Below are positions 54,803 to 62,654 of a stretch of DNA of 64,000 nt, piece after piece. The first letter of the stretch is position 1. The number at the start of each line of letters is the position of its first letter. This stretch comes from Clostridia bacterium (GTDB lineage Bacteria; Bacillota_A; Clostridia; Oscillospirales; Acutalibacteraceae): the NCBI GenBank assembly GCA_017397065.1, contig JAFQKE010000028.1, forward strand, positions 1 through 64,000. The letters are read 5' to 3'. A model generated the notes under the pieces. The model was not told where the DNA came from. It worked only from the letters and a program-made list of their open reading frames with translations, and ran no database searches. A program made the translations under genes and the position numbers.

Positions 54803-55162
54803 TTATTTGTCAAGTGCTTTCTGAGCAGTTTTTACAAGAGTTGCAAAGCCGTTTGGATCGTTAACAGCTAAGTCTGCAAGCATCTTGCGGTTCATTTCTA
54901 CGCCGGCTTTTTTAAGACCGTTCATAAATGTAGAGTAGTTCATACCGTTTAATTTAGCAGCGGCAGAAATACGGGTAATCCACAAACGACGGAAATCACG
55001 CTTTTTAAGTCTACGACCGATATAAGCATAATTGCCCGATTTCATAACAGCTTCTTTAGCGGTTTTAAAGAGTCTGTGCTTTGCACCAAAATAGCCTTTA
55101 GCAAGCTTCAGAACCTTTTTTCTTCTTTTACGCGTCATCATAGCGCCTTTAATACGTGCCAT
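54803..55162 (-). CDS. rplT: 50S ribosomal protein L20
   Basis: The 119-aa protein begins [20 protein letters not shown] and has [22 protein letters not shown]. It binds 23S rRNA early in assembly and represses its own operon through the leader. Length and position after rpmI are standard. Confidence 0.98.
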   Translation of the reverse strand: MARIKGAMMTRKRRKKVLKLAKGYFGAKHRLFKTAKEAVMKSGNYAYIGRRLKKRDFRRLWITRISAAAKLNGMNYSTFMNGLKKAGVEMNRKMLADLAVNDPNGFATLVKTAQKALDK

Positions 55163-55187
55163 TTTCAGTTACCTCCGTTGTTACTTC

Positions 55188-55385
55188 TTATTTATAAGGA
55201 ATCATTTTCTTGACCGCTGCAACATTGGTAACGTCAGCAACTACGGTCTTACGAAGATTTCTCTTACGCTTGGTTGTTTTCTTGTTAAGAATGTGAGATT
55301 TGTAAGCATGTGCACGTTTTACCTTGCCGTTTTTGGTAAGCTTAAAACGTTTTTTAGCGCCACTGTGAGTTTTGATCTTAGGCAT
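55188..55385 (-). CDS. rpmI: 50S ribosomal protein L35
   Basis: The 65-aa basic protein begins [20 protein letters not shown] and fits the family in full. It is the middle gene of the infC operon with AAGGAGG upstream. Confidence 0.98.
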   Translation of the reverse strand: MPKIKTHSGAKKRFKLTKNGKVKRAHAYKSHILNKKTTKRKRNLRKTVVADVTNVAAVKKMIPYK

Positions 55386-55415
55386 TTTAAAGTCCTCCTT
55401 AAAAACTTTAATAAA

Positions 55416-55934
55416 TTACTTTGTTGGCTTGGGTGCCAGGAACATAAGCATATTTCGACCTTCCATCTTTGCGGGCTTCTCTACAACAGAAACCTCGGAG
55501 CAATAGTTGGCAAATCTTTCCATATTTTCTATACCGATTTCAGGATGGCCGAGTTCACGACCACGAAAACGAATGGAAACCTTAACCTTGTGTCCGTCCT
55601 TCAAAAAGCGAATTGCGTGGTTTCCCTTTGTTTCAAAATCGTGGGTGTCGGTTGCAAGACCCAAACGAATCTCTTTCATTTCAACTACCTTTTGATTTTT
55701 ACGGGATTCCTTTTCACGCTTTGCCTGATCGAAACGGTACTTGCCGTAATCCATAATTTTGCAAACTACGGGGTCGGTATTGGGGGACATACAAACCAAA
55801 TCAAGATCCTTGCTGTAAGCAGCCTCGATTGCCTTGGATGTTTCCATAATACCAAGCTGTGAACCGTCAGTATCGATTACACGGACTTCCTTTGCTTGAA
55901 TTTCCTCATTGATGGTTAATTCTTTAATGCCGAT
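55416..55934 (-). CDS. infC: Translation initiation factor IF-3 (non-canonical AUC start likely)
   Basis: This 172-173 aa factor has an N-terminal domain (KELTINEEIQAKEVRVI; DLVCMSPNTDPVVCKIMDYGKYRF) and a C-terminal domain (GHKVKVSIRFRGRELGHPEIG; KMEGRNMLMFLAPK). No ATG precedes the conserved region. GGAGG (55947-55943) is followed by ATC codons at 55937 and 55934 (5 and 8 bases away) and ATT at 55928. The TTG at 55949 overlaps the ribosome site and cannot serve. An AUC (or AUU) start agrees with IF-3 autoregulation through rare start codons known in other bacteria. Confidence 0.9.
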   Translation of the reverse strand: MGIKELTINEEIQAKEVRVIDTDGSQLGIMETSKAIEAAYSKDLDLVCMSPNTDPVVCKIMDYGKYRFDQAKREKESRKNQKVVEMKEIRLGLATDTHDFETKGNHAIRFLKDGHKVKVSIRFRGRELGHPEIGIENMERFANYCSEVSVVEKPAKMEGRNMLMFLAPKPTK

Positions 55935-55942
55935 GATGAGCA

Positions 55943-56096
55943 CCTCCAAAAAATGAAAGCACGAACAGCAAAATAACCGTTCGTGCGTAAAAACATAATA
56001 AGCATACCGCTAGCTATAGCAGGTGAATTTTACTTATTAACCCCTTTAGTAAGCCTTGGGGGTGAGAACGATTCGGTCTGTTCTGCTTTATTGTCG
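55943..56096 (-). promoter_or_regulatory. infC/L20-type leader with terminator hairpin
   Basis: The roughly 150-nt leader ends in the hairpin GCACGAAC / GTTCGTGC (55959-55986) followed by TTTCATTTTTT and immediately by the infC ribosome site. This layout matches the L20-leader attenuators of Firmicutes, where L20 binding favours termination. Upstream it includes CTCACCCCCAAGGC and AAAGGGGTTAATAAG segments that can pair to form an alternative structure. Confidence 0.8.
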
Positions 56097-56102
56097 AATG
56101 AT

Positions 56103-56131
56103 ATAATACCATAAACTTTTTGCTTTGTCAA
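56103..56131 (-). promoter_or_regulatory. Promoter of the infC-rpmI-rplT operon
   Basis: On the minus strand TTGACA (56126-56131) and TATTAT (56103-56108) are separated by 17 bases. Confidence 0.8.
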
Positions 56132-56172
56132 GACAAAATTTAAATTTTTTCAAATTAAACCCTGATTATCCT

Positions 56173-56604
56173 TTAAAGCTTGTTTACATCTGCCTTTGTT
56201 ACAATGTGGAAGCCGTCGTCTGTAAGCACCTTTTCAGCCTTTTCGTTATCCTCAACACGGATAACAACATAGGCGTGCTTTTCGGTACGTGACATAAATG
56301 CGTATAAATATTCCATATTTATTTCATTTTGGTCAAGAACTCTTAGTGCCTCCGAGAGCTTGCCGGGTGCATCGCCGATTTTAACACCTACAACGTCGGT
56401 CATTTTAATAAGGTAGCCCTCTTCTTTGAGAATATTCTCTGCGGCAACCTCATCATTTACAATAAGACGAAGAATACCAAAATCTTCGGTCTCTGCAATG
56501 GAAAGTGCTCTTAGGTTAATATTGTGATTTGAAAGGGTGTCGGTTATAGCAACCAATGCACCCTGCTTATTTTCAACAAATACTGTTAGCTGTTTAATAG
56601 ACAT
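56173..56604 (-). CDS. Tandem ACT-domain protein
   Basis: The 143-aa protein holds two ACT domains (about 3-68: KQLTVFVENKQGALVAITDTL; about 70-140: VVGVKIGDAPGKLSEALRVL). Such domains bind amino acids. It is encoded 33 bases after paaK, and this pair is conserved in Clostridia and archaea, suggesting it senses an aromatic amino acid and works with the ligase. No enzyme domain is present. Confidence 0.9.
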   Translation of the reverse strand: MSIKQLTVFVENKQGALVAITDTLSNHNINLRALSIAETEDFGILRLIVNDEVAAENILKEEGYLIKMTDVVGVKIGDAPGKLSEALRVLDQNEINMEYLYAFMSRTEKHAYVVIRVEDNEKAEKVLTDDGFHIVTKADVNKL

Positions 56605-56637
56605 AATCGCAACTCCTTTTTCCTAATATTAAATAAA

Positions 56638-57945
56638 TTATACAAGCTTTCTCTTATCAATAACACGAACGGCCTTACCCTCGCTTCGGGCGATAGACTT
56701 GGGAGCAACAAGGTGAATTGCGGGGTTGATGCCAAGCATTGCCTTCATAGCGTTTGCAAGAGACTTTTCTTTTGTTAAGATTTCGCCAACCTTATCGGTA
56801 AACTGCTCGGGTGTCATCTCAACATTCACCTCAAAGGTATCGGTGTTTTTAACACGGTCAACAACAATCTGATAGTTAGGCTGATAGCCCTCTTTCAAAA
56901 GCACAGTCTCAATCTGGCTTGGGAATACGTTTACGCCACGGATAATAAGCATATCATCGGTTCTTCCCATAGGCTTTGCCATTTTAACAAGGGTACGTCC
57001 GCAGGAGCATTTTTCGCGGGAAAGCACGCAGATATCACGTGTGCGGTAGCGAAGAAGGGGGAAAGCCTCCTTATCCAGTGATGTGAAAACAAGCTCTCCC
57101 TTGCTTCCCTCGGGTAAAACCTCGCCTGTTTCGGGGTCGATAATCTCAGCATAAAAATGGTCTTCATTTATATGCATACCTGTCTGCTCTGAACACTCAA
57201 ACGCAACACCGGGGCCGCTGGTTTCGGTGAGTCCGTAAATATCATATGCCTTAATACCAAGGGTTTCTTCAATGCTGTGACGCATTTCCTCTGTCCATGG
57301 CTCTGCACCAAAAATGCCGGCTTTTAGGGGAATATCATCGGGGCCATATCCCTGCTCCTTTAAGGTTTCGCCAATGTATGCAGCATAGGATGGGGTACAG
57401 CAAAGAATGGTTGCACTAAGGTCTTGCATAAACTGAATTTGTCGCTCGGTATTACCCGATGACATAGGAAGTGTAAGGCAACCAACCTTATGCGAGCCGC
57501 CGTTAAGACCGGGGCCGCCTGTGAAAAGTCCATAACCGTAAGCAACCTGACAAACGTCCTTGTTTGTGCCGCCCGCTGCCATAATTGCACGTGCACAGCA
57601 ATCCTCCCACAAATTAACGTCGTTTTGTGTATAGAAAGCAACAACACGGCGTCCGGTTGTACCCGATGTAGACTGAATACGAACGCAGTCCTCAAGCGGT
57701 TTTGCCAAAAGTCCATAGGGGTAAGCATCCCTTAAATCTGCCTTTGTAAGGAACGGAAGCTTATAAAGGTCGTCGATGCCCTTAATGTCCTCCGGCTTTA
57801 CACCCTTTTCATCCATAAGATTACGGTAATATTCAACGTTATCATAAACGTGCTTTACCTGTGCTACGATTTTTTCGGACTGAAGCTTTTTCATATCCTC
57901 AGCCGACATAGTTTCAATTTCTTTTTGATAGTAATTTTGTGTCAT
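56638..57945 (-). CDS. paaK: Phenylacetate-CoA ligase
   Basis: The 435-aa AMP-forming ligase has the P-loop-like TSGTTGRRVV (about 92-101), YGLTETSGPGVAFEC and the C-terminal IIRGVNVFPSQIE, all typical of PaaK. It activates phenylacetate or related aryl acids to CoA esters. In fermentative Clostridia it belongs to aromatic amino acid catabolism, usually with indolepyruvate oxidoreductase, which is not seen here. A T-box leader lies directly upstream. Confidence 0.94.
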   Translation of the reverse strand: MTQNYYQKEIETMSAEDMKKLQSEKIVAQVKHVYDNVEYYRNLMDEKGVKPEDIKGIDDLYKLPFLTKADLRDAYPYGLLAKPLEDCVRIQSTSGTTGRRVVAFYTQNDVNLWEDCCARAIMAAGGTNKDVCQVAYGYGLFTGGPGLNGGSHKVGCLTLPMSSGNTERQIQFMQDLSATILCCTPSYAAYIGETLKEQGYGPDDIPLKAGIFGAEPWTEEMRHSIEETLGIKAYDIYGLTETSGPGVAFECSEQTGMHINEDHFYAEIIDPETGEVLPEGSKGELVFTSLDKEAFPLLRYRTRDICVLSREKCSCGRTLVKMAKPMGRTDDMLIIRGVNVFPSQIETVLLKEGYQPNYQIVVDRVKNTDTFEVNVEMTPEQFTDKVGEILTKEKSLANAMKAMLGINPAIHLVAPKSIARSEGKAVRVIDKRKLV

Positions 57946-58025
57946 TTAAAACACCCTTTCTTTTTTGCGTTCGACCTTTTTGAACGCTACTGATTTTAAG
58001 CATTCGGAGTGTAAAAAGGGCAAAC

Positions 58026-58329
58026 AAAAACGCCCTTTGCATTCCGATAAAAGAATACAGAGGACGAGAAAATTTTAATCCCGTGGTACCACCTCAGTTC
58101 GCCATCATCTCACGGTGACGGCCTTATCAGGTACTAACATACCTTAGTTCTATAACGGGAACTCCGTTGCATCCTACTAAAGATTACTCTCATTCAGTGC
58201 ACTGCTAACAGAATGAATTCGTGAAGGAACGCCACTTTGCCTCGCACCAACCGGCAACTCTCTCAAGATAGATTCCAACCTACTGGTTTCTGGTCTTCGC
58301 ATTTAGTGTGTACAAACAATTAAATTGCT
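58026..58329 (-). promoter_or_regulatory. T-box riboswitch upstream of paaK
   Basis: On the minus strand the T-box core GAACTGAGGTGGTACCACGG (plus 58081-58100) is unmistakable. Stem I has AGAGAG, GGTTGGTGCGAGGC and the loop-E pieces AGTA and GAA. The intrinsic terminator pairs CGTCCTCTGTATTC with GAATGCAAAGGGCG (58031-58066) and is followed by TTTTT. The specifier lies in the stretch GTTCCTTCACGAATTCATTC. UUC (Phe) occurs three times in it and fits paaK, but I cannot fix the register by eye. T-boxes read uncharged tRNA and let transcription pass when it accumulates. Confidence 0.93.
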
Positions 58330-58335
58330 AATGCA

Positions 58336-58364
58336 ATTATAGCACCTTGTTTTTTGAATGTCAA
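58336..58364 (-). promoter_or_regulatory. Promoter of the T-box-paaK-ACT unit
   Basis: On the minus strand TTGACA (58359-58364) and TATAAT (58336-58341) have a 17-base spacer, full consensus. Confidence 0.88.
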
Positions 58365-58398
58365 CTATTTTTTTGTGAATAAAACAAAAACACCTTTA

Positions 58399-58629
58399 TC
58401 AATCTTCCTCCAACAATTTTGAAGGTGATACCTTTAATACTTGTGCAATTTTAAATAAGGTTTCAAGAGAAACGCCACGCACGGTACCCGTACCTTCAAC
58501 CTGCCCCACAAAGCTTACACTTTTACCGATAAGCTCAGCAAAATATTCCTGTGTGAAACCCGATTTTCGTCTGTAATATGCGATTTTCAAACCAAGAGTA
58601 ATGTATTTATCCGGAAATTCAGTCTTCAT
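58399..58629 (-). CDS. XRE-family helix-turn-helix regulator
   Basis: The 76-aa protein is a single Cro/C1-type HTH domain: LGLKIAYYRRKSGFTQEYFAELIGKS then FVGQVEGTGTVRGVSLETLFKIAQVL. There is no effector domain. AAGGAG sits just before ATG 58629; an ATG 33 bases upstream lacks one. It lies divergent to a promoter carrying an 11-bp inverted repeat, which could be its operator. Confidence 0.9.
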   Translation of the reverse strand: MKTEFPDKYITLGLKIAYYRRKSGFTQEYFAELIGKSVSFVGQVEGTGTVRGVSLETLFKIAQVLKVSPSKLLEED

Positions 58630-58720
58630 TTTGTTTCTCCTTTTCCTTATATCTTTTCTCATATAGATATATTTTATTGGAAACAGGAATATTTTATTAT
58701 AAACTTAAATTGCAGATTTA

Positions 58721-58769
58721 TTTACTTTAAGTGAATAATAATGTATAATGATTATAAAATTATTCACTT
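58721..58769 (+). promoter_or_regulatory. Promoter overlapped by an 11-bp inverted repeat (candidate operator)
   Basis: TTTACT (58721-58726) and TATAAT (58744-58749) are 17 bases apart. AAGTGAATAAT (58729-58739, in the spacer) and ATTATTCACTT (58759-58769, just after the -10 box) are perfect inverted copies with a 19-base gap. This is a classic operator layout. Confidence 0.65.
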
Positions 58770-58787
58770 TGGAGATGATAAATGTGA

Positions 58788-58988
58788 AAGAAAATAACCT
58801 ATTTTCCTGAAAAAATTATTGGTGCAGGCAAGGCGGTCTATGTAAAACGAAATTACGAAATGATAAAAAATAGCCGTTTTTGTATTTTTTATTACGATGA
58901 ATCAAGCCAACCTACCACCCGAAAAAGCGGGACTAAAATAGCATTAAAATATGCTCAAAAATCCAAAAAAGAAATTATCAGGATTTAA
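58788..58988 (+). pseudogene. Remnant of a DUF1273/SLOG-type protein gene
   Basis: A 66-codon frame without a usable start reads KITYFPEKIIGAGKAVYV, then RNYEMIKNSRFCIFYYDES and SGTKIALKYAQKSKKEII. This resembles the C-terminal half of DUF1273 (YpsA/YoqJ-like) SLOG proteins, but the stretch usually found between YYDE and SGT is missing. A ribosome site (GGAG) and GTG lie just upstream in a different frame and run into a stop after eight codons. The promoter upstream is intact. Truncation, frameshift and internal deletion together mark it as decayed. Confidence 0.6.
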
Positions 58989-59001
58989 TAAAAATAATAT
59001 C

Positions 59002-59030
59002 TTGTAAAAAGAGATAAAATGTGATATGAT
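59002..59030 (+). promoter_or_regulatory. Promoter of the murI operon
   Basis: TTGTAA (59002-59007) and TATGAT (59025-59030) have a 17-base spacer, about 38 bases before murI. Confidence 0.6.
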
Positions 59031-59067
59031 AGTATAGAATTATTATGATATTAAGGGGGCGTTTTTA

Positions 59068-59880
59068 TTGTCGGATAACAGACCTATAGGTGTTTTTGAT
59101 TCGGGTCTTGGCGGTCTTACGGTTGTAAGAGAGCTCAAAAAGCTTTTGCCGAATGAGGATATTGTTTATTTTGGTGATACCGGCCGTGTTCCTTATGGCA
59201 CCAGAAGCAATGATATTGTGCGAAAATACGCCCGTGAGGACGAGGCTTTTTTGCTTAGTCAGAATGTTAAGATGATAATTGCCGCCTGCGGCACAGTTTC
59301 ATCGGTGGCCTATATGACGGCCGACGAGCTTCCCGTTCCCTTTTTGGAGGTTGTTACCCCTGCGGCCATTGCGGCGGCCAAAGCTACCAAAAACGGCAAA
59401 ATCGGTGTTATAGGCACCCCCGTTACCATAAAGAGCCGCTCACACGCAAGGGCTATACTTCGCATTCTTCCCGATGCCAGAATTGCGGCAAACGCCTGCC
59501 CGCTGTTTGTTCCTTTGGTGGAGGAGGGTTGGATTTCTCCCGACGATACCGTCACCCAAGAGGTGGCAAAAAGGTATCTTGAGCCTTTAATCGAGGGGGA
59601 GGTAGACACCCTTATTATGGGATGCACCCACTACCCTGCTTTAAGGAGCATTATTGCAAAAATTATGGGCGAAAATGTAACCCTTATTGATCCCGGTGCG
59701 GCAACGTCCGAAATGGTTAAAAATCATCTTACCGAAAACGGTCTTTTAAATCCAAATGGCGGTAACGCCCGATACTTTGTAAGCGACCGACCCGACGCAT
59801 TCTCAAAAACGGCAGAGATTTTAATGGGAGAAAGCATTGAAAAGGGCGTAAGTCAGGTAGATATTTTTAAATATATTTAA
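59068..59880 (+). CDS. murI: Glutamate racemase
   Basis: The 270-aa cofactor-independent racemase supplies D-glutamate for peptidoglycan. It begins RPIGVFDSGLGGLTVVREL. The first catalytic cysteine lies in IAACGTVSSVA, a variant of the usual ACNTAS, and the second in MGCTHYP. The start is TTG with AAGGGGG eight bases upstream. It heads a three-gene unit with the DUF1934 gene and argS. Confidence 0.95.
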   Translation: MSDNRPIGVFDSGLGGLTVVRELKKLLPNEDIVYFGDTGRVPYGTRSNDIVRKYAREDEAFLLSQNVKMIIAACGTVSSVAYMTADELPVPFLEVVTPAAIAAAKATKNGKIGVIGTPVTIKSRSHARAILRILPDARIAANACPLFVPLVEEGWISPDDTVTQEVAKRYLEPLIEGEVDTLIMGCTHYPALRSIIAKIMGENVTLIDPGAATSEMVKNHLTENGLLNPNGGNARYFVSDRPDAFSKTAEILMGESIEKGVSQVDIFKYI

Positions 59881-59911
59881 GCAAAATCAACATATAGTTA
59901 AGGTAAACAAA

Positions 59912-60337
59912 ATGAAAGATGTATTAGTAAAGGTTAAAACCCTGCAAAGCGGTGAAAACACCGACGGTGACACCATTGAGCTTACCGCCGAGGGAAAATT
60001 CGCCGAAAAAGACGGTGCTTTTTTAATAAAATATTCCGATGCGTTTATATCGGGCGACAACGAGCCTATCCAAACCACCGTAAAGGTCGGCTCAGACGGT
60101 GCAGTTTCGGTCACCCGAAGCGGAAGCTACCAAAGTCGTTTTATAATCGAAAAGGGCAAGCGATGCAACTGCCTTTATCAAACCCCATATGGCACTATGA
60201 CTATGGGCTTTTACGGTGAAAAAATTGAAAATAAATTAAACAAAAACGGCGGCGAGCTTTCACTGCTATATACAGTTGATATAAACGGCGCAGAGCTAAA
60301 CCGCAATCAAATGACAATCAGCGTTAAGGAAGTGTAA
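59912..60337 (+). CDS. DUF1934 (YwiB-like) beta-barrel protein
   Basis: The 141-aa lipocalin-like protein has DGDTIELTAEGKFAEKDGAFLIKY, then TMTMGFYGEKIENKLNKNGG and LLYTVDINGAEL. The family is found next to argS throughout Firmicutes (YwiB). Its function is not known. It precedes argS by two bases. Confidence 0.88.
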   Translation: MKDVLVKVKTLQSGENTDGDTIELTAEGKFAEKDGAFLIKYSDAFISGDNEPIQTTVKVGSDGAVSVTRSGSYQSRFIIEKGKRCNCLYQTPYGTMTMGFYGEKIENKLNKNGGELSLLYTVDINGAELNRNQMTISVKEV

Positions 60338-60339
60338 CA

Positions 60340-62025
60340 ATGTCACAAATTGTAAATAAAGTAAAAAACGAAATTAAAGGAACAATTTTATCGGCCGCAG
60401 ACAAATGCATTAAAAATGGTGTTTTTGAATGTGATTCTCTGCCCGAATTTGGTATTGAAATCCCCGGTGACCGCTCACACGGCGACTATGCCGTTAACGC
60501 CGCTATGGTATGGGCAAGGGCACTTAAAAAAGCTCCCCGTATGATTGCCGAGGAAATTGTGAAAGAAATTACTCCCGCAGGCTACATAAGCAGAATTGAA
60601 ATCGCAGGTCCGGGCTTTATGAACATCTACCTTTCTGACCGCTTTTACAGCGACATTGTTTTAGATGTTTTAAATCAGAAAGAAAACTACGGCAGAAGCA
60701 CTCACGGCGAGGGCAAAAGCGTACTTGTAGAGTTTGTTTCGGCAAATCCCACAGGCCCTATGCACATCGGCAACGCTCGTGGCGGTGCTCTTGGTGACTC
60801 TATAGCCGCCGCTTATGACTGGGCCGGCTATGATGTAAAGCGTGAGTTTTACGTAAATGATGCCGGCAATCAGATAAACAAATTTAAAATCTCGCTTGAG
60901 GCAAGATATTTACAGCTTTTTGACGATACTGTTGAAATCCCCGAGGACGCATATTTAGGTGATGATATTATCGCCCATGCTAAAGCTTTTGCCGAGATTC
61001 ACGGCGACAAATATGTATCGGCCACCGAGGAGCAGCGCAGAGATGCTCTTTGCGATTTTGCTCTTCCCAAAAACATTCAAAAACTAAAAGATGACCTTTT
61101 AAAATACCGCATCACCTATGACCGCTGGTTCTTAGAGAGTGATCTTCACTCAAGCGGTGCCGTTACCGATATAATCGAAAAGCTGAAAGCATCGGGCTAC
61201 ACCTACGAGCAGGAGGGGGCCTTGTGGCTTAAATCGACCGAATTTGGCGATGAAAAGGACAGAGTTTTAATGCGTGCCAACGGTGTTCCCACCTATTTAG
61301 TGCCCGACATTGCCTACCATTATGACAAGCTCGTTACCCGCAATTTTGACAAGGCTATTGATATTTTAGGTGCCGACCATCACGGCTACATCGCCCGTAT
61401 GATGGCAGCTCTTACCGCTCTTGGCGTTGATGCCGACCGCCTTAAAATAGTTATTATGCAGATGGTTCGTTTGGTTAAAAACGGCGAGACCTACAAGCTC
61501 TCCAAACGTTCGGGTAAGGCTGTTACTTTGGAGACCCTTTTGGATGAGGTGCCGATAGATGCCGCAAGATACGTGTTTAACTCCAAAGAGCCCAACACTC
61601 ATCTTGAATTTGACCTTGATTTAGCGGTTGAGCAGTCCAGCCAGAATCCCGTTTATTATGTTCAGTATGCGCACGCAAGAATTTGCAGCATTTTACGTAA
61701 TCTCGCCGCCGAGGGAATATCTCCAAATGAGCTTTCGGCCGATGCTTTAGACTGTCTTTCGGCTTCGGAGGAGAGAGAGGTTATACGTCACCTTTCGGCT
61801 CTGCCGCAGACCATTATAAATGCGGCTGAGGGTTACGACCCTGCTCTTATCACCCACTACGCATTCGACCTTGCAACACTTTTCCACCGCTTTTATAACT
61901 CCTGCCGTGTTAAGGGCGAGGCCGAGGAGATTATGCAGGCAAGACTTAGCCTTTGCGTTGCCGTTAAAACGGTTATTGCAAATGTATTAAAGCTCCTTAA
62001 AATTGACGCCCCCGAAGAAATGTAA
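60340..62025 (+). CDS. argS: Arginyl-tRNA synthetase
   Basis: The 561-aa class I synthetase has an N-terminal Add1 domain, the HIGH-type motif ANPTGPMHIGNARGGALGD, and YKLSKRSGKAVTL in place of KMSKS. The C-terminal DALR domain includes NPVYYVQYAHARICSILR. The length is normal. It is the last gene of the murI unit. Confidence 0.97.
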   Translation: MSQIVNKVKNEIKGTILSAADKCIKNGVFECDSLPEFGIEIPGDRSHGDYAVNAAMVWARALKKAPRMIAEEIVKEITPAGYISRIEIAGPGFMNIYLSDRFYSDIVLDVLNQKENYGRSTHGEGKSVLVEFVSANPTGPMHIGNARGGALGDSIAAAYDWAGYDVKREFYVNDAGNQINKFKISLEARYLQLFDDTVEIPEDAYLGDDIIAHAKAFAEIHGDKYVSATEEQRRDALCDFALPKNIQKLKDDLLKYRITYDRWFLESDLHSSGAVTDIIEKLKASGYTYEQEGALWLKSTEFGDEKDRVLMRANGVPTYLVPDIAYHYDKLVTRNFDKAIDILGADHHGYIARMMAALTALGVDADRLKIVIMQMVRLVKNGETYKLSKRSGKAVTLETLLDEVPIDAARYVFNSKEPNTHLEFDLDLAVEQSSQNPVYYVQYAHARICSILRNLAAEGISPNELSADALDCLSASEEREVIRHLSALPQTIINAAEGYDPALITHYAFDLATLFHRFYNSCRVKGEAEEIMQARLSLCVAVKTVIANVLKLLKIDAPEEM

Positions 62026-62063
62026 GCAGTCTAAGACCGCTTTATTTCGAATAGAGTTTTAAT

Positions 62064-62106
62064 CAAGCTCTGTAGTCACGTTCCGTGGCCACAGAGCTTG
62101 TTCTTT
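62064..62106 (+). terminator. Terminator after argS
   Basis: CAAGCTCTGT / ACAGAGCTTG (10 bp) encloses a smaller CACG/CGTG hairpin and is followed by TTCTTTT. Confidence 0.75.
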
Positions 62107-62603
62107 TAATGCGTTTTTTGCTTGTGCTGCACCTATTTTCATCCCGATAAATTCTTATTTGACATGCGGATTTAGGGTTTTACCGTAGGGGTCGGCGCCT
62201 CGACGACCCGTTGATTATCGCAAAAAAGGAATTTCACTTTTATTAAAAAATATGGTGTCAATACAAAAAATCAATGTTTAAAATTCAAAGATTGCGTTAA
62301 TTTTTAGGGATGTCGTGGGCGCCATCCCCTACACGTTTGACGTGCAAAATGCGGGAATCCTTTGTAGGGAACGGGCTTGCTCGTTCCGCAAAAAAAAATT
62401 AGCAAAAACTTTGGCGGCAGGAGCAAGCCCCTGCCCTACGGATATTACCGAAAATTTGCAAAAAACGAAATTTAACACACAAATTTTGGAGTAACAACGT
62501 ATGGAACAACCAATGTGTTGTTCCTAAATACAAATTTGTTGTGGTTTATTAGGAACGACACGCAGGTCGTTCCCTACAAACAAATCCTTGAATTTCTCGA
62601 AAT
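62107..62603. repeat. Intergenic cluster of palindromic repeats, no gene
   Basis: No supported ORF lies in this 500-base stretch. It carries five GTAG-headed hairpins: R2 (62185-62211), R4 (62305-62332, exact inverted copy of R3 at 35317), R5 (62364-62388), R6 (62416-62439, inverted) and R7 (62552-62577, inverted). Between them the sequence is A/T-rich and unremarkable. Confidence 0.85.
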
Positions 62604-62645
62604 AAAGCCTCGTTTCGAGCCTGATGGTCTTCGAAACGAGGCTTT
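62604..62645. terminator. Bidirectional terminator next to fruK
   Basis: AAAGCCTCGTTTCGA pairs with TCGAAACGAGGCTTT (15 bp) across a 12-base loop, with T-runs on the plus side and A-rich sequence on the other. It ends fruK on the minus strand. Confidence 0.9.
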
Positions 62646-62654
62646 TTATATTTT

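Noticed and set aside
62185..62577. CRISPR array
   Set aside because: The repeated units are individual hairpins with varied stems, both orientations and irregular spacing, not direct repeats with spacers; no cas genes are present.
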